64,000 nt of DNA from contig CAZQSS010000001.1 in NCBI GenBank assembly GCA_964596405.1, positions 16,934 to 80,933 on the forward strand, given 5' to 3'. A program made the translations under genes and the position numbers. Positions 1 to 7,145 of this stretch are shown in pieces. Position 1 is the stretch's first letter, and the number at the start of each line of letters is the position of its first letter. Under the pieces are notes generated by a model. That model saw nothing but the letters and a program-made list of their open reading frames with translations, was not told the origin of the DNA and did not search any database. Origin of the DNA: CAZQSS01 sp964596405. GTDB taxonomy: Bacteria; Patescibacteriota; Patescibacteriia; Magasanikbacterales; UBA10003.

Positions 1-162
1 TAAATATTTTCCGGTGCCGCAGCCGATATCCAGGGCGTTTTTAAGTTCAAAATTTGATTGATCTAAAAATTGTTTAAATAGTGGATGGATTTCTTCTGAA
101 AGGGTCGCCCAAGCCTCGCCGCCTTTTTGATAATTTTTGTAGATATTATCCCAGATTGTCAT
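1..162 (-). CDS. SAM-dependent methyltransferase, N-terminal fragment (runs off window)
   Basis: The reverse strand from 162 encodes MTIWDNIYKNYQ... and reaches LDIGCGTGKYL at the window edge, the glycine-rich SAM-binding motif I of class I methyltransferases. About 54 residues are visible, so substrate and fold beyond motif I cannot be judged. Its ATG overlaps the TGA stop of the upstream NUDIX gene (ATGA), implying translational coupling. It is the third gene of a run ParB-like, NUDIX, methyltransferase. Confidence 0.75.
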   Translation of the reverse strand, partial: MTIWDNIYKNYQKGGEAWATLSEEIHPLFKQFLDQSNFELKNALDIGCGTGKYL

Positions 163-662
163 AAAGATTGTAGTATCTGCTTAGCTTTCTTTAAAAACAC
201 CCAATCCCGTCTTTGGATAAAAGGGCCTTCGTAATCATCGGGCAGATCGTGTTCAAGCGCCGAGATGGCGTCGTCTAAAGATAACCAAACAATTTTAAAG
301 CCGTCGTTTAACTCTTCGTCCGTAAAATCCGGAGGGCCTTTTGAAGTAATTGTCCCGATATAACAATAAGATATTTGTTTTAAATCAAACTCCGAGCGAT
401 ATTCAACAATTTCGCCCACTTCAGCAATCACTTCGATTTCAGCGCCGACTTCTTCCTTTGCTTCTCTGGCTAAGGCTTTCATTTTGTCTTCGCCATCATC
501 AATTCCGCCACCGGGCAGTTTATGATAGTTGTGTTTGGAAACAAAGAGGAGGGGAACCAGGCCGTTTTCATCAAAAAGCACCGCCCTGGAGGCTTCTCTA
601 AGTTTTAAACCAGGTTCATCACTCGGAAATTCTTTGTCTTTAATTTCTTTTAGTAGTTCCAT
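159..662 (-). CDS. NUDIX hydrolase
   Basis: 167 residues. A full Nudix box is visible around residues 52-75 (GGGIDDGE... REAKEEVGA), matching Gx5Ex7REUxEExGU, so it should hydrolyse a nucleoside diphosphate linked to another moiety with Mg2+. The substrate cannot be told from sequence. The length and the acidic C-terminal part fit a stand-alone housekeeping NUDIX. It begins 11 bp after the stop of the gene at 674-1099 and its stop overlaps the methyltransferase start. Confidence 0.88.
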   Translation of the reverse strand: MELLKEIKDKEFPSDEPGLKLREASRAVLFDENGLVPLLFVSKHNYHKLPGGGIDDGEDKMKALAREAKEEVGAEIEVIAEVGEIVEYRSEFDLKQISYCYIGTITSKGPPDFTDEELNDGFKIVWLSLDDAISALEHDLPDDYEGPFIQRRDWVFLKKAKQILQSL

Positions 663-673
663 AGAATAGAAAT

Positions 674-1099
674 TTATTTATATCGGGCTGTTAAATGTAT
701 AAGTTCCGGCGGAATCTTTCGTACGCGAACAGTTGTTTCTTTATCTAATATCAGCTTAACAAGCCGATGAAGTCCGTCCAGTGTTAGCCATTTGTCTTTT
801 TTGTTTTTCATTATATCAATGGGATAAGAAGTATCAGCGATTTTGATTTTATCTCGGTGCATTGGATACTTGTCAGGATTATTTATCACCTCGTTAGGTG
901 TTATAACGATATTGCCATTAGCATCTTCCCAAAAAGGCACTTTTAAAATCCAAAGCAGTTCGTCAATGTTCATTTCTTCCACCGGAACTTTCAATGCCCA
1001 CAACTTTTGATTATCTCGCCAAAAAGGTAAATCAAAGGAATGCTCTTTGTGTCTAAGATCAACACAGATTGCTTTGTTTGCGTCAAGGTCTTTTTTCAT
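674..1099 (-). CDS. ParB/sulfiredoxin-fold-like small protein
   Basis: 141 residues. The C-terminal half contains KWLTLDGLHRLVKLIL followed by TVRVRKIP, resembling the DGxHR core and following beta strand of the ParB N-terminal/sulfiredoxin-like fold. There is no HTH or partner ParA nearby, so a role in chromosome partitioning is unlikely. It may be a nucleotide-dependent or nuclease-like enzyme, but the function is not known to me. It is first in a short operon with a NUDIX hydrolase and a methyltransferase. Confidence 0.55.
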   Translation of the reverse strand: MKKDLDANKAICVDLRHKEHSFDLPFWRDNQKLWALKVPVEEMNIDELLWILKVPFWEDANGNIVITPNEVINNPDKYPMHRDKIKIADTSYPIDIMKNKKDKWLTLDGLHRLVKLILDKETTVRVRKIPPELIHLTARYK

Positions 1100-1130
1100 G
1101 GTTTAATTTAACTACTAATAAACCAACTTT

Positions 1131-1159
1131 TTGATTTTTTGGCTTAAAAACTGTATAAT
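1131..1159 (+). promoter_or_regulatory. Sigma70-type promoter with no gene directly behind it
   Basis: TTGATT (1131-1136), 17-bp spacer, TATAAT (1154-1159). Transcription would run rightwards into the repeat-rich region 1166-1558, where there is no convincing ORF before the TrpR-like gene at 1621. It is either the original promoter of trpR/helicase, now separated by an inserted element, or the promoter of a structured RNA. Confidence 0.6.
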
Positions 1160-1222
1160 CTGTTTAAGTTTTAGCGTAGAAGGACTCTCTCAATTTTAGT
1201 TTATTTTAAGGGGAAAAGCAAG

Positions 1223-1434
1223 CCCCGCTTACAGTTTTCAAGAAAATATGTGCTTATTGATGATAAAGCCGTAAGGCGCCCGCCTGCCAAAGCCAATTGA
1301 TGATACATTTTTTTAGTCGGAGATTCTATTTAAAGCGGGGGTCTTAAATCTACTTAGCTGGTTGGCAATTGGCGGGCAGGGCTTCGCCTTAGTAACTTCC
1401 AGTCAAAAAAGTCTTTGCTGAAACTGTAACGGGG
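1223..1434. repeat. MITE-like inverted-repeat element (CCCCGTTA family) with CAAG flanks
   Basis: The ends are CCCCGCTTACAGTTTTC and, inverted, GAAACTGTAACGGGG. Both flanks read CAAG (1219-1222 and 1435-1438), as expected of a 4-bp target duplication. Inside are further imperfect inverted repeats built from AAGGCGCCCGCC and GGCGGGCAGGGC blocks, so most of the element folds back. No ORF is present, so movement would need a transposase in trans. A shorter relative with nearly the same ends lies at 47041-47150. Confidence 0.65.
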
Positions 1435-1520
1435 CAAGCCCTCAATATTGGGGACAACCCTCCTTAAGTTCTATTGGATTCGCCCCAGCCAAATTAGTTA
1501 TCCCCAATATCATACAAATA

Positions 1521-1558
1521 TACAAAAGTTCCATAGTTCCCACTATCATACTTTTGTA
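1521..1558. promoter_or_regulatory. 38-bp palindrome, probable operator of the TrpR-like gene (copy 1)
   Basis: Outer arms TACAAAAGT and ACTTTTGTA, inner arms ATAGT and ACTAT. An identical copy lies at 2193-2230, immediately after the stop codon of the same gene. The right arm overlaps the -35 box of the predicted promoter at 1554-1582, which suits an autoregulatory operator. Confidence 0.6.
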
Positions 1559-1582
1559 TTGAATCAGATTTTGTGGTATGCT
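1554..1582 (+). promoter_or_regulatory. Predicted promoter of the TrpR-like gene
   Basis: TTGTAT (1554-1559), 17-bp spacer, TATGCT (1577-1582). The ATG at 1578 lies within this -10 box, which argues that translation starts at the next in-frame ATG, 1621. The -35 overlaps the right arm of the palindrome at 1521-1558. Confidence 0.5.
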
Positions 1583-1620
1583 CTGTGAGGCGGTGGAAAT
1601 AAAATTTATTTTTAAATCTA

Positions 1621-2192
1621 TGGCGAAATTTACTTCTAAACAAAAATTGGACAAAGAGACGCGGCAAAAAGCGCTGCTTGAGTTATGCCACGCTATCGTG
1701 ATAGTGAAAAAATTGCCCGAAGCGGCAAAAGTCCTAGGTGATTTATTGTCGGAGCAAGAAGTTGATATGGTGGCAAAACGGTTGCAAATCGCAAAATTGC
1801 TTTTACAACAAAAAACTTACGCGGATATCCGTAAGGCGCTCAAGGTTAGCCAACAGACGATTGCCCGGGTTAATCTCTGGCTTCAGCAAGGTGGAGCAGG
1901 GTATAGAATGGTGGCGGGACAGGGAAAAGAGTTTAAAATCCCCGATGAACGGTCCCTGGCGTATAAGCCAAACGAGTTTTATAGTTGGTCGTATGTAAAA
2001 AGAAGATTTCCGCTTTATTTTTGGCCGCAGATTCTTTTGGAGGAAATCGTGAAGTCGGCCAGCGCTCGTCAGCGCGAAAAGATTTTTGATACTCTTAAAA
2101 TTTTGCGTAAATCCGGACAGGAAAAGAAGCAAGCTTTTCAATGTCTTGAAAATATATTGCGGAAACAAAGAAAAGCATCGAAGGGCGTCTAA
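1621..2192 (+). CDS. TrpR/YerC-like helix-turn-helix regulator with C-terminal extension
   Basis: 190 residues from ATG 1621 (an upstream ATG at 1578 falls in the promoter). The first ~100 residues match the TrpR/YerC-YecD fold: ELCHAIVIVKKLPEAAKVLGDLL, then SEQEVDMVAKRLQIAKLL, and an HTH in TYADIRKALKVSQQTIARVNLWLQ. About 90 further basic residues have no domain I recognise. The gene is bracketed by two identical 38-bp palindromes, one over its promoter and one starting on the base after its stop. I infer autoregulation and perhaps control of the helicase gene downstream; tryptophan as ligand is not supported by any nearby trp gene. Confidence 0.8.
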
Positions 2193-2230
2193 TACAAAAG
2201 TTCCATAGTTCCCACTATCATACTTTTGTA
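2193..2230. promoter_or_regulatory. 38-bp palindrome (copy 2), between TrpR-like gene and helicase
   Basis: Identical base for base to 1521-1558 and starts directly after the TAA at 2190-2192. It precedes the -10-like TATAAT at 2261-2266 that probably serves the helicase gene, so it may be an operator for that promoter or the second boundary of a movable regulator cassette. Confidence 0.6.
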
Positions 2231-2302
2231 GTAAGTTAGGTTGGTGAGGGAAAAAATTTTTATAATCAGAATTTTGGGTTGAGAAAAAAGTTGAAGAGAA
2301 AT

Positions 2303-5300
2303 ATGCCGGAATCGCCGTTTTTAAAAGATTTGCTGCCGGAACAGCAAAAAGCCGTCACTCATGGTAACGGTCCGCTTTTGATTGTGGCCGGCGCCGGCAC
2401 GGGCAAAACGTCGGTGATAACGCGGCGGCTGGCCTGGTTGATCTGCGAAAAAAAGATCAAACCGGACGAAATTTTGGCGTTGACTTTTACCGATAAGGCG
2501 GCGGGCGAAATGGAAGAGCGGGTGGATCGGCTTTTGCCTTATGGCTATGTGGATTTGTGGATTTCAACATTTCACTCGTTTGGCGAACGGCTTTTGCGTC
2601 AGCACGGGCTGGATATCGGCTTACCGGATAATTTTCGTCTTTTAAACGAAACCGAGGGGTGGCTTTTGGTGCGGCAGAACTTGGAAAAGTTTAATTTGGA
2701 TTATTATCGGCCTTTGGGCAATCCGGCCAAATTTATTCACGCTTTGACAAAACATTTTTCGCGTTGTAAAGACGAGTTGATTGCGCCGGAGGATTATTTG
2801 CGTTACACAGAGGGATTAAGGTTAAATACTGATTCTGCCAATGTCATTCTGAGGCCGCGTTCATCGACTGGCGAAGCGACCGAAGAATCTAAGATCCTTC
2901 GATCCGCTCAGGATGACAGTTTAAGCGAAATTGCTCGTCTTGATGAAGTGGCCAATGCTTATCATATTTACAACCAATTGCTTTTGGATAATGAAGCTTT
3001 GGATTTTGGCGATTTGATAAATTATACTTTGAAATTGTTTAAAGAACGGCCGAAGATTTTAGATGCGTATCGGCAAAAATTCAAATATCTTTTGGTGGAC
3101 GAGTTTCAAGACACTAATTTGGCGCAATATGAATTGATAAAAATGCTGGCTGCGCCCAAAAATAATCTGACGGTGGTGGGCGACGATGATCAGTCAATTT
3201 ATAAATTCCGTGGCGCTTCGGTTTCCAATATCCTGCATTTTAAAACCGATTATCCGCAAGCCGAATTGATTACTTTGACCAAAAATTTCCGTTCCGAGCA
3301 AAACATTTTGGATTTATCTTACAAGTTAATTAAAAACAACGACCCGGACCGGCTGGAGACAAAATTGAAAATTGACAAAAAGCTGGTGGCGCATAAAACC
3401 GGCCGGGGGATAATAGAAAAACTGGTGGGCGCGACCGGCGAGCAAGAGGCTGAACTGGTGGTCAAAAAAATTCTGGAATTGAAAACGCCGGAAAATATGT
3501 GGAGCGATTTTGCCATTTTGACGCGCGCTAATTCTCACGCGTCGGTTTTTGTCCAAACTTTGGAACGCGCCGGCATTCCGCATCAATTTTTAGCTTCTTC
3601 CGGGCTTTACCGCCAGCCCATTGTTTTGGATATTTTGGCTTATCTGCGCCTTTTAGACAACTATCACGAGAATACGGCTATGTATCGGGCGCTCAATATG
3701 CCGATTTTCGGGCTGGAGAGCGCCGAGCTGATTAAAATCACGCATCAGGCCAAAAAACATTCTTGGTCGCTTTATGAAACCGCGCGCGGCGCGGCGACTC
3801 TGGGACTCAAAGACGAGGCGCGGCGGGCCGTGGATAATCTTTTGAATTTGGTAGCCAAACACACGGCTTTGGCGCGGGAAAAATCCGGCCGCGAAGTGGT
3901 ATTGGCGTTTTTAAACGATTCGGGTTACCTCAAATATCTGATTGAAAAAGAAGAGAATGGAGATGTCGAGGCGCGCCGGCAAATCAGCTATTTGAATACT
4001 TTTTTTAAGTTCGTTGTTAGGTTTGAACAAAATCATGACGAAAAATTGGTGAAAGATTTTTTGGCGGAGTTTGATTATGTGCTGGAGTCCGGCGACGAGG
4101 GCGTCATGAGCCAGAATTGGGAAGAGCTGGGGCCGGAAGATGTGAAGATTATGACCGTGCACGGCGCCAAGGGTTTGGAGTTTAAATATGTTTTTTTAAC
4201 GGATTTGGTGGAACAGCGATTCCCCACTATCAGCCGCGCCGAGCAAATTGAGTTGCCCGAGGCGCTGGTGAAAGAAATTTTGCCCGAGGGCGACGTCCAT
4301 ATTCAAGAAGAGCGCCGGCTTTTTTATGTGGCCATGACGCGCGCCAAAACCGGCCTGTTTTTATGTCGGGCGGATAATTACGGCGGCGTGCGCAAAAAAA
4401 AGCCGTCACGATTTTTATTTGAAGTGGGGATGGAAAAAGAAGAAAGCGTCAAAAAGAAACCGCGCGGCGCTAAAGAAGAACTGACCGAAGAAAACCGCCC
4501 AGCCATTAAAACCGTTATGAATGATGCCGTGCCCACGCATTTTAGTTTTACCCAGCTCCGTGCGTTTGAAACCTGCCCGCATCAATATAAGTTCGCCCAT
4601 ATTTTAAAAATTCCAACCAAAGGCAACGCCAGTTTTAGTTTTGGCAAGACCATGCACTCGGCGTTGCAGAAGTTTTTTGAGAAAATTCAAGAGCTCAACG
4701 CCGTTCAGCAAGCCGATTTGTTTTCCACTCCACAAAAAAAAGTGACGGCTGGACCCGCCTCTCGGTCCGACGCGCCAGCCACCTGCCTGCCGGCAGGCAG
4801 GTTCGGTTCTGGGGCACCCGCAAACTCGGCGGGCAGGATCCAAATCCCCAGCCTGGACTATCTTTTGGAATTATACGAGGCGGCTTGGATTGACGAGTGG
4901 TATCAGAACAAAAATCAAAAAGAAGAATATTACGAAAAGGGCAAAAAAATCCTGAAAGATTTTTATGAACAGGGAAAAGGGGAGTGGGCCACGCCAAAAT
5001 TTTTGGAAACAGGGTTTCACATTAAAATCGGCGAGTGTTTGTTGCGCGGACAGATTGACCGCGTGGACCCGTTGCCCGACGGCACGGTGGAATTGATTGA
5101 TTACAAAACCGGCAAGCCCAAAATCGCGGAGGATTTGAAATTGGCGGACAAAGAACAGTTGTTTATCTACCAAATGGCGGCCGAAGAAACTTTGCGGGAA
5201 AAAGTTTCGCGTTTGAGTTTTTATTATCTGGAAGACAATACTAAGGTTTCATTTTTAGGCGCCGAGTCGGATCTGCAGAAAATCAAAAAAAAGATTGTGG

Positions 5301-5404
5301 AAGAAATTCAGGAAATATCAGTTTCGAACTTCCCTGCCACCCCCTCGGCCTACAGCTGTCCGCATTGCGATTTTAAGGACATTTGCGAGTTTGCCGAGCG
5401 TTAG
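2303..5404 (+). CDS. UvrD/PcrA-type superfamily 1 helicase fused to a C-terminal Fe-S PD-(D/E)XK nuclease
   Basis: 1033 residues from ATG 2303 (a TTG at 2279 is in frame but less likely). Walker A GAGTGKTS lies near residues 30-37, with STFHSFGERLL, walker B LLVDEFQDTN, GDDDQSIYKFRGA and the C-terminal motifs VMSQ...IMTVHGAKGLEF and RRLFYVAMTRAK. After ~residue 740 comes a Cas4/AddB-like nuclease: FSFTQLRAFETCPHQYKF, GQIDRVDPL, ELIDYKTGK, then CPHCDFKDICEF. The single early Cys plus three late Cys suggest a 4Fe-4S cluster. Probable DNA repair/recombination helicase-nuclease. Two palindromic repeats are inserted in frame (2842-2918, 4781-4802). Confidence 0.9.
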   Translation: MPESPFLKDLLPEQQKAVTHGNGPLLIVAGAGTGKTSVITRRLAWLICEKKIKPDEILALTFTDKAAGEMEERVDRLLPYGYVDLWISTFHSFGERLLRQHGLDIGLPDNFRLLNETEGWLLVRQNLEKFNLDYYRPLGNPAKFIHALTKHFSRCKDELIAPEDYLRYTEGLRLNTDSANVILRPRSSTGEATEESKILRSAQDDSLSEIARLDEVANAYHIYNQLLLDNEALDFGDLINYTLKLFKERPKILDAYRQKFKYLLVDEFQDTNLAQYELIKMLAAPKNNLTVVGDDDQSIYKFRGASVSNILHFKTDYPQAELITLTKNFRSEQNILDLSYKLIKNNDPDRLETKLKIDKKLVAHKTGRGIIEKLVGATGEQEAELVVKKILELKTPENMWSDFAILTRANSHASVFVQTLERAGIPHQFLASSGLYRQPIVLDILAYLRLLDNYHENTAMYRALNMPIFGLESAELIKITHQAKKHSWSLYETARGAATLGLKDEARRAVDNLLNLVAKHTALAREKSGREVVLAFLNDSGYLKYLIEKEENGDVEARRQISYLNTFFKFVVRFEQNHDEKLVKDFLAEFDYVLESGDEGVMSQNWEELGPEDVKIMTVHGAKGLEFKYVFLTDLVEQRFPTISRAEQIELPEALVKEILPEGDVHIQEERRLFYVAMTRAKTGLFLCRADNYGGVRKKKPSRFLFEVGMEKEESVKKKPRGAKEELTEENRPAIKTVMNDAVPTHFSFTQLRAFETCPHQYKFAHILKIPTKGNASFSFGKTMHSALQKFFEKIQELNAVQQADLFSTPQKKVTAGPASRSDAPATCLPAGRFGSGAPANSAGRIQIPSLDYLLELYEAAWIDEWYQNKNQKEEYYEKGKKILKDFYEQGKGEWATPKFLETGFHIKIGECLLRGQIDRVDPLPDGTVELIDYKTGKPKIAEDLKLADKEQLFIYQMAAEETLREKVSRLSFYYLEDNTKVSFLGAESDLQKIKKKIVEEIQEISVSNFPATPSAYSCPHCDFKDICEFAER
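2842..2918. repeat. In-frame palindromic repeat inside the helicase gene
   Basis: Ends TGTCATTCTGAG and CTCAGGATGACA form an 11 of 12 inverted repeat enclosing GAAGAATCT and GATCCTTCG. The encoded peptide ...EESKILRSAQDDS is the translation typical of a widespread intergenic bacterial palindrome. It adds about 26 residues without breaking the frame, between the first helicase domain and its insertion domain. Confidence 0.8.
4781..4802. repeat. CCTGCC-type perfect palindrome inside the helicase gene
   Basis: The core CCTGCCTGCCGGCAGGCAGG is perfectly self-complementary and encodes CLPAGR. It lies in a Gly/Pro/Ser-rich, low-conservation linker of the nuclease part, together with a related hairpin CCGCAAACTCGGCGGG near 4829-4844. 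Relatives occur at 20954-21008, 22861-22881 and 45212-45228. Confidence 0.75.
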
Positions 5405-5423
5405 TCCGCCTTAAATCCACCCC

Positions 5424-5452
5424 TTGATTAAAATAATCTTTTGAGGTAAAAT
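5424..5452 (+). promoter_or_regulatory. Promoter upstream of the TATG element at 5466
   Basis: TTGATT (5424-5429), 17-bp spacer, TAAAAT (5447-5452). The predicted +1 near 5459 is only about four bases before the ATG at 5463, so the element's mini-ORF would be translated from an almost leaderless transcript. Confidence 0.65.
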
Positions 5453-5465
5453 AGGCTTATCTATG

Positions 5466-5596
5466 CCCAGTAATACAACCCCGCAAGTTTCGCTTCGCGA
5501 AACAAAAAGGCGATTGATGCTAGGCACAGTTAAGTTTAAAAAAATATTTTAGAACAAATCCCCACTGATGAAATCATGCGGGGTTGATATACTGGG
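5466..5596. repeat. TATG-flanked inverted-repeat element, copy 1 (upstream of membrane protein 5598)
   Basis: 131 bp between TATG 5462-5465 and TATG 5597-5600. The left end CCCAGTAATACAACCCCGC and the complement of the right end (CCCAGTATATCAACCCCGC) agree at 18 of 22 positions over the full arm. Next to the left arm is a stem GTTTCG/CGAAAC. Next to the right arm is a local hairpin CCCC-AC-TGAT-GAA-ATCA-TGC-GGGG. A mini-ORF starts at ATG 5463 (MPSNTTPQVSLRET..., 29 codons, stop 5550-5552). The right TATG contains the start codon of the next gene. Confidence 0.8.
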
Positions 5597-5597
5597 T

Positions 5598-5981
5598 ATG
5601 ACCCTACGTCATTATTTAATTGTCATGGGCGGCGCCACCTTAATCTGTTGGTTTGCCTGGGCGCTGGTGCTCATGAACACCAATCCATTTGAGGCCACTT
5701 TTTTGGTTTATCTTATTTTTTACGCCAGCTTTTTTGTTTCTTTGGTCGGCACCCTCTCCACGGTGGTTTTGGTGATTCAGATTTGGCTACTCAAACAAGA
5801 GGGGCCGCATTTCCGCCAAGTGAAAAAAACTTTTCGTCAAGGCATCTTTCTTTCTACTCTTTTGATTGTGGCGTTATTTTTACAAAGCCAGAGGTTGTTG
5901 AGTTGGTGGAATATTATTCTTTTAATAATGGCTTTCACATTTTTTGAATTATTTTTTATAACCAGCAAAGAAACTTATTAA
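5598..5981 (+). CDS. Conserved membrane protein of unknown function
   Basis: 127 residues from ATG 5598, the ATG at the right edge of the TATG element; an in-frame ATG at 5568 would add a repeat-encoded MKSCGVDILG and is rejected. Four hydrophobic segments are visible (about residues 6-28, 32-64, 88-104, 108-123) separated by a basic loop KQEGPHFRQVKKTFRQG. Topology suggests a small integral inner-membrane protein. I do not recognise the family. Its position just ahead of the mre cluster may be incidental. Confidence 0.65.
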   Translation: MTLRHYLIVMGGATLICWFAWALVLMNTNPFEATFLVYLIFYASFFVSLVGTLSTVVLVIQIWLLKQEGPHFRQVKKTFRQGIFLSTLLIVALFLQSQRLLSWWNIILLIMAFTFFELFFITSKETY

Positions 5982-5986
5982 TTATG

Positions 5987-6086
5987 NNNNNNNNNNNNNN
6001 NNNNNNNNNNNNNNNNNNNNNNNNNNNNNNNNNNNNNNNNNNNNNNNNNNNNNNNNNNNNNNNNNNNNNNNNNNNNNNNNNNNNNN
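5987..6086. other. Assembly gap (100 N)
   Basis: Exactly 100 N, the usual placeholder for a scaffold gap of unknown length. The last bases before it are TATG (5983-5986) and the first after it are TATG (6087-6090), the same flanks seen around the repeat elements in this window. The missing sequence is probably another copy upstream of mreB. Confidence 0.9.
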
Positions 6087-6087
6087 T

Positions 6088-7128
6088 ATGTTTAAGAAAC
6101 TTTTAGATAATATCAAACAAGATGTCGGCATTGACCTGGGCACCTCCAATACTATTGTTTACGTTAAAGAGCGGGGGATTATTATTAATGAACCGACCGT
6201 GATTGCCATTAATTTGCGCACCGAGCAAATTATCGCGGCCGGCCGCGAAGCCAAAATGATGTTGGGCAAAACTCCGCCCTACATTGCCGTCACCCGGCCC
6301 TTGGTTCACGGCATTATTTCTGATTTTGAAATTGCCGAAAAAATGCTACGGTATTTTATCAGCAAAATCACCGAAAAAAGCCCATTTTTTGCTCTGCGTC
6401 CCAATGTGGTCATCGGCGTGCCGCTGGATGTGACCGAAGTGGAACGCAAGGCGGTGGAAGATGCCGTGAGCTCTGCCGGAGCGCGTCGCGTTTCGATTGT
6501 TGAAGAACCGATGGCGGCCGCGATTGGCGCCAAATTGCCGATTGAAGAACCGGTGGCGAGTATGATTGTGGATATTGGCGGCGGCACAGCTGAGATTGCC
6601 GTCATCTCGCTGAGCGGCGCGGTGCGTTGGAAATCAATTAAAATTGCCGGCGATGAAATGAACAAAAATATCGTTCACTATGTTAAGGATCGGTATAACC
6701 TTTTGATTGGTGAATCTCACGCCGAAGAAATAAAAATCAGAATCGGTTCGGCCAAAGAAGTGGGGGAACCGCTGGTTTTTAATTTGCGCGGCCGGGATTT
6801 GGTCACCGGCTTGCCGCGTGAAATCGCCATTACCGACATAGAAGTCCGGGAAGCGCTGAGCCGTTCGGTTTGGTCTATTATTGACGCTATTAAATCCGTT
6901 TTGGAAGTAACGCCGCCTGAATTGGTGGCGGATATTCATGATCGCGGTATTGTTCTCTCCGGTGGCGGTTCGCTTTTGCGTGGCTTGGATCAAGCCATCT
7001 CCGCCGCGACCGAAATTCCGGTCCGAGTGGCCGATGACCCGCTGACTTGCGTTGTCCGCGGCACTGGTATTTTGATTGACCGGCCGGATTTGCTGAAAAC
7101 CGTGGCGCTGCCCTCATCAAGCAATTAA
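6088..7128 (+). CDS. mreB: Rod-shape determining actin homologue MreB
   Basis: 346 residues, full length for the family. The actin-fold phosphate-1 motif GIDLGTSNTIVYV is at residues 13-25, phosphate-2 DIGGGTAEIAVISL is mid-protein and the adenosine motif LSGGGSLLRGLD is near the C-terminus. Forms membrane-bound filaments that guide the elongation machinery. First of mreB-mreC-mreD-mrdA. The start codon touches the assembly gap (TATG immediately after the N run), so the promoter and leader are not visible. Confidence 0.97.
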   Translation: MFKKLLDNIKQDVGIDLGTSNTIVYVKERGIIINEPTVIAINLRTEQIIAAGREAKMMLGKTPPYIAVTRPLVHGIISDFEIAEKMLRYFISKITEKSPFFALRPNVVIGVPLDVTEVERKAVEDAVSSAGARRVSIVEEPMAAAIGAKLPIEEPVASMIVDIGGGTAEIAVISLSGAVRWKSIKIAGDEMNKNIVHYVKDRYNLLIGESHAEEIKIRIGSAKEVGEPLVFNLRGRDLVTGLPREIAITDIEVREALSRSVWSIIDAIKSVLEVTPPELVADIHDRGIVLSGGGSLLRGLDQAISAATEIPVRVADDPLTCVVRGTGILIDRPDLLKTVALPSSSN

Positions 7129-7145
7129 AAGTTTGCTGACTTACT

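Larger units (their letters stand above)
1160..1620. other. Repeat-rich intergenic region without a gene
   Basis: No supported CDS lies in the roughly 520 bp between the genes at 1099 and 1621. The region holds, in order, an orphan promoter, a 212-bp inverted-repeat element (1223-1434), a second foldback whose arms are ATATTGGGGA (1445-1454) and TCCCCAATAT (1501-1510), and the TrpR-associated palindrome (1521-1558) overlapping a second promoter. Much of it could fold if transcribed. Confidence 0.6.

Noticed and set aside
1578..1620. Earlier ATG for the TrpR-like gene
   Set aside because: It lies inside the predicted -10 box; the added residues do not resemble the family's N-terminus.
1442..1654. 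Reverse-strand ORF of 70 codons
   Set aside because: It covers the palindrome, the promoter and the foldback; no ribosome site, no recognisable protein.
5568..5597. N-terminal extension MKSCGVDILG on the membrane protein, AtpC and AtpB
   Set aside because: The codons belong to the repeat's right arm. In copy 4 one extra base in the loop puts that frame out of register with the gene, so the peptide is not a conserved leader of these proteins.
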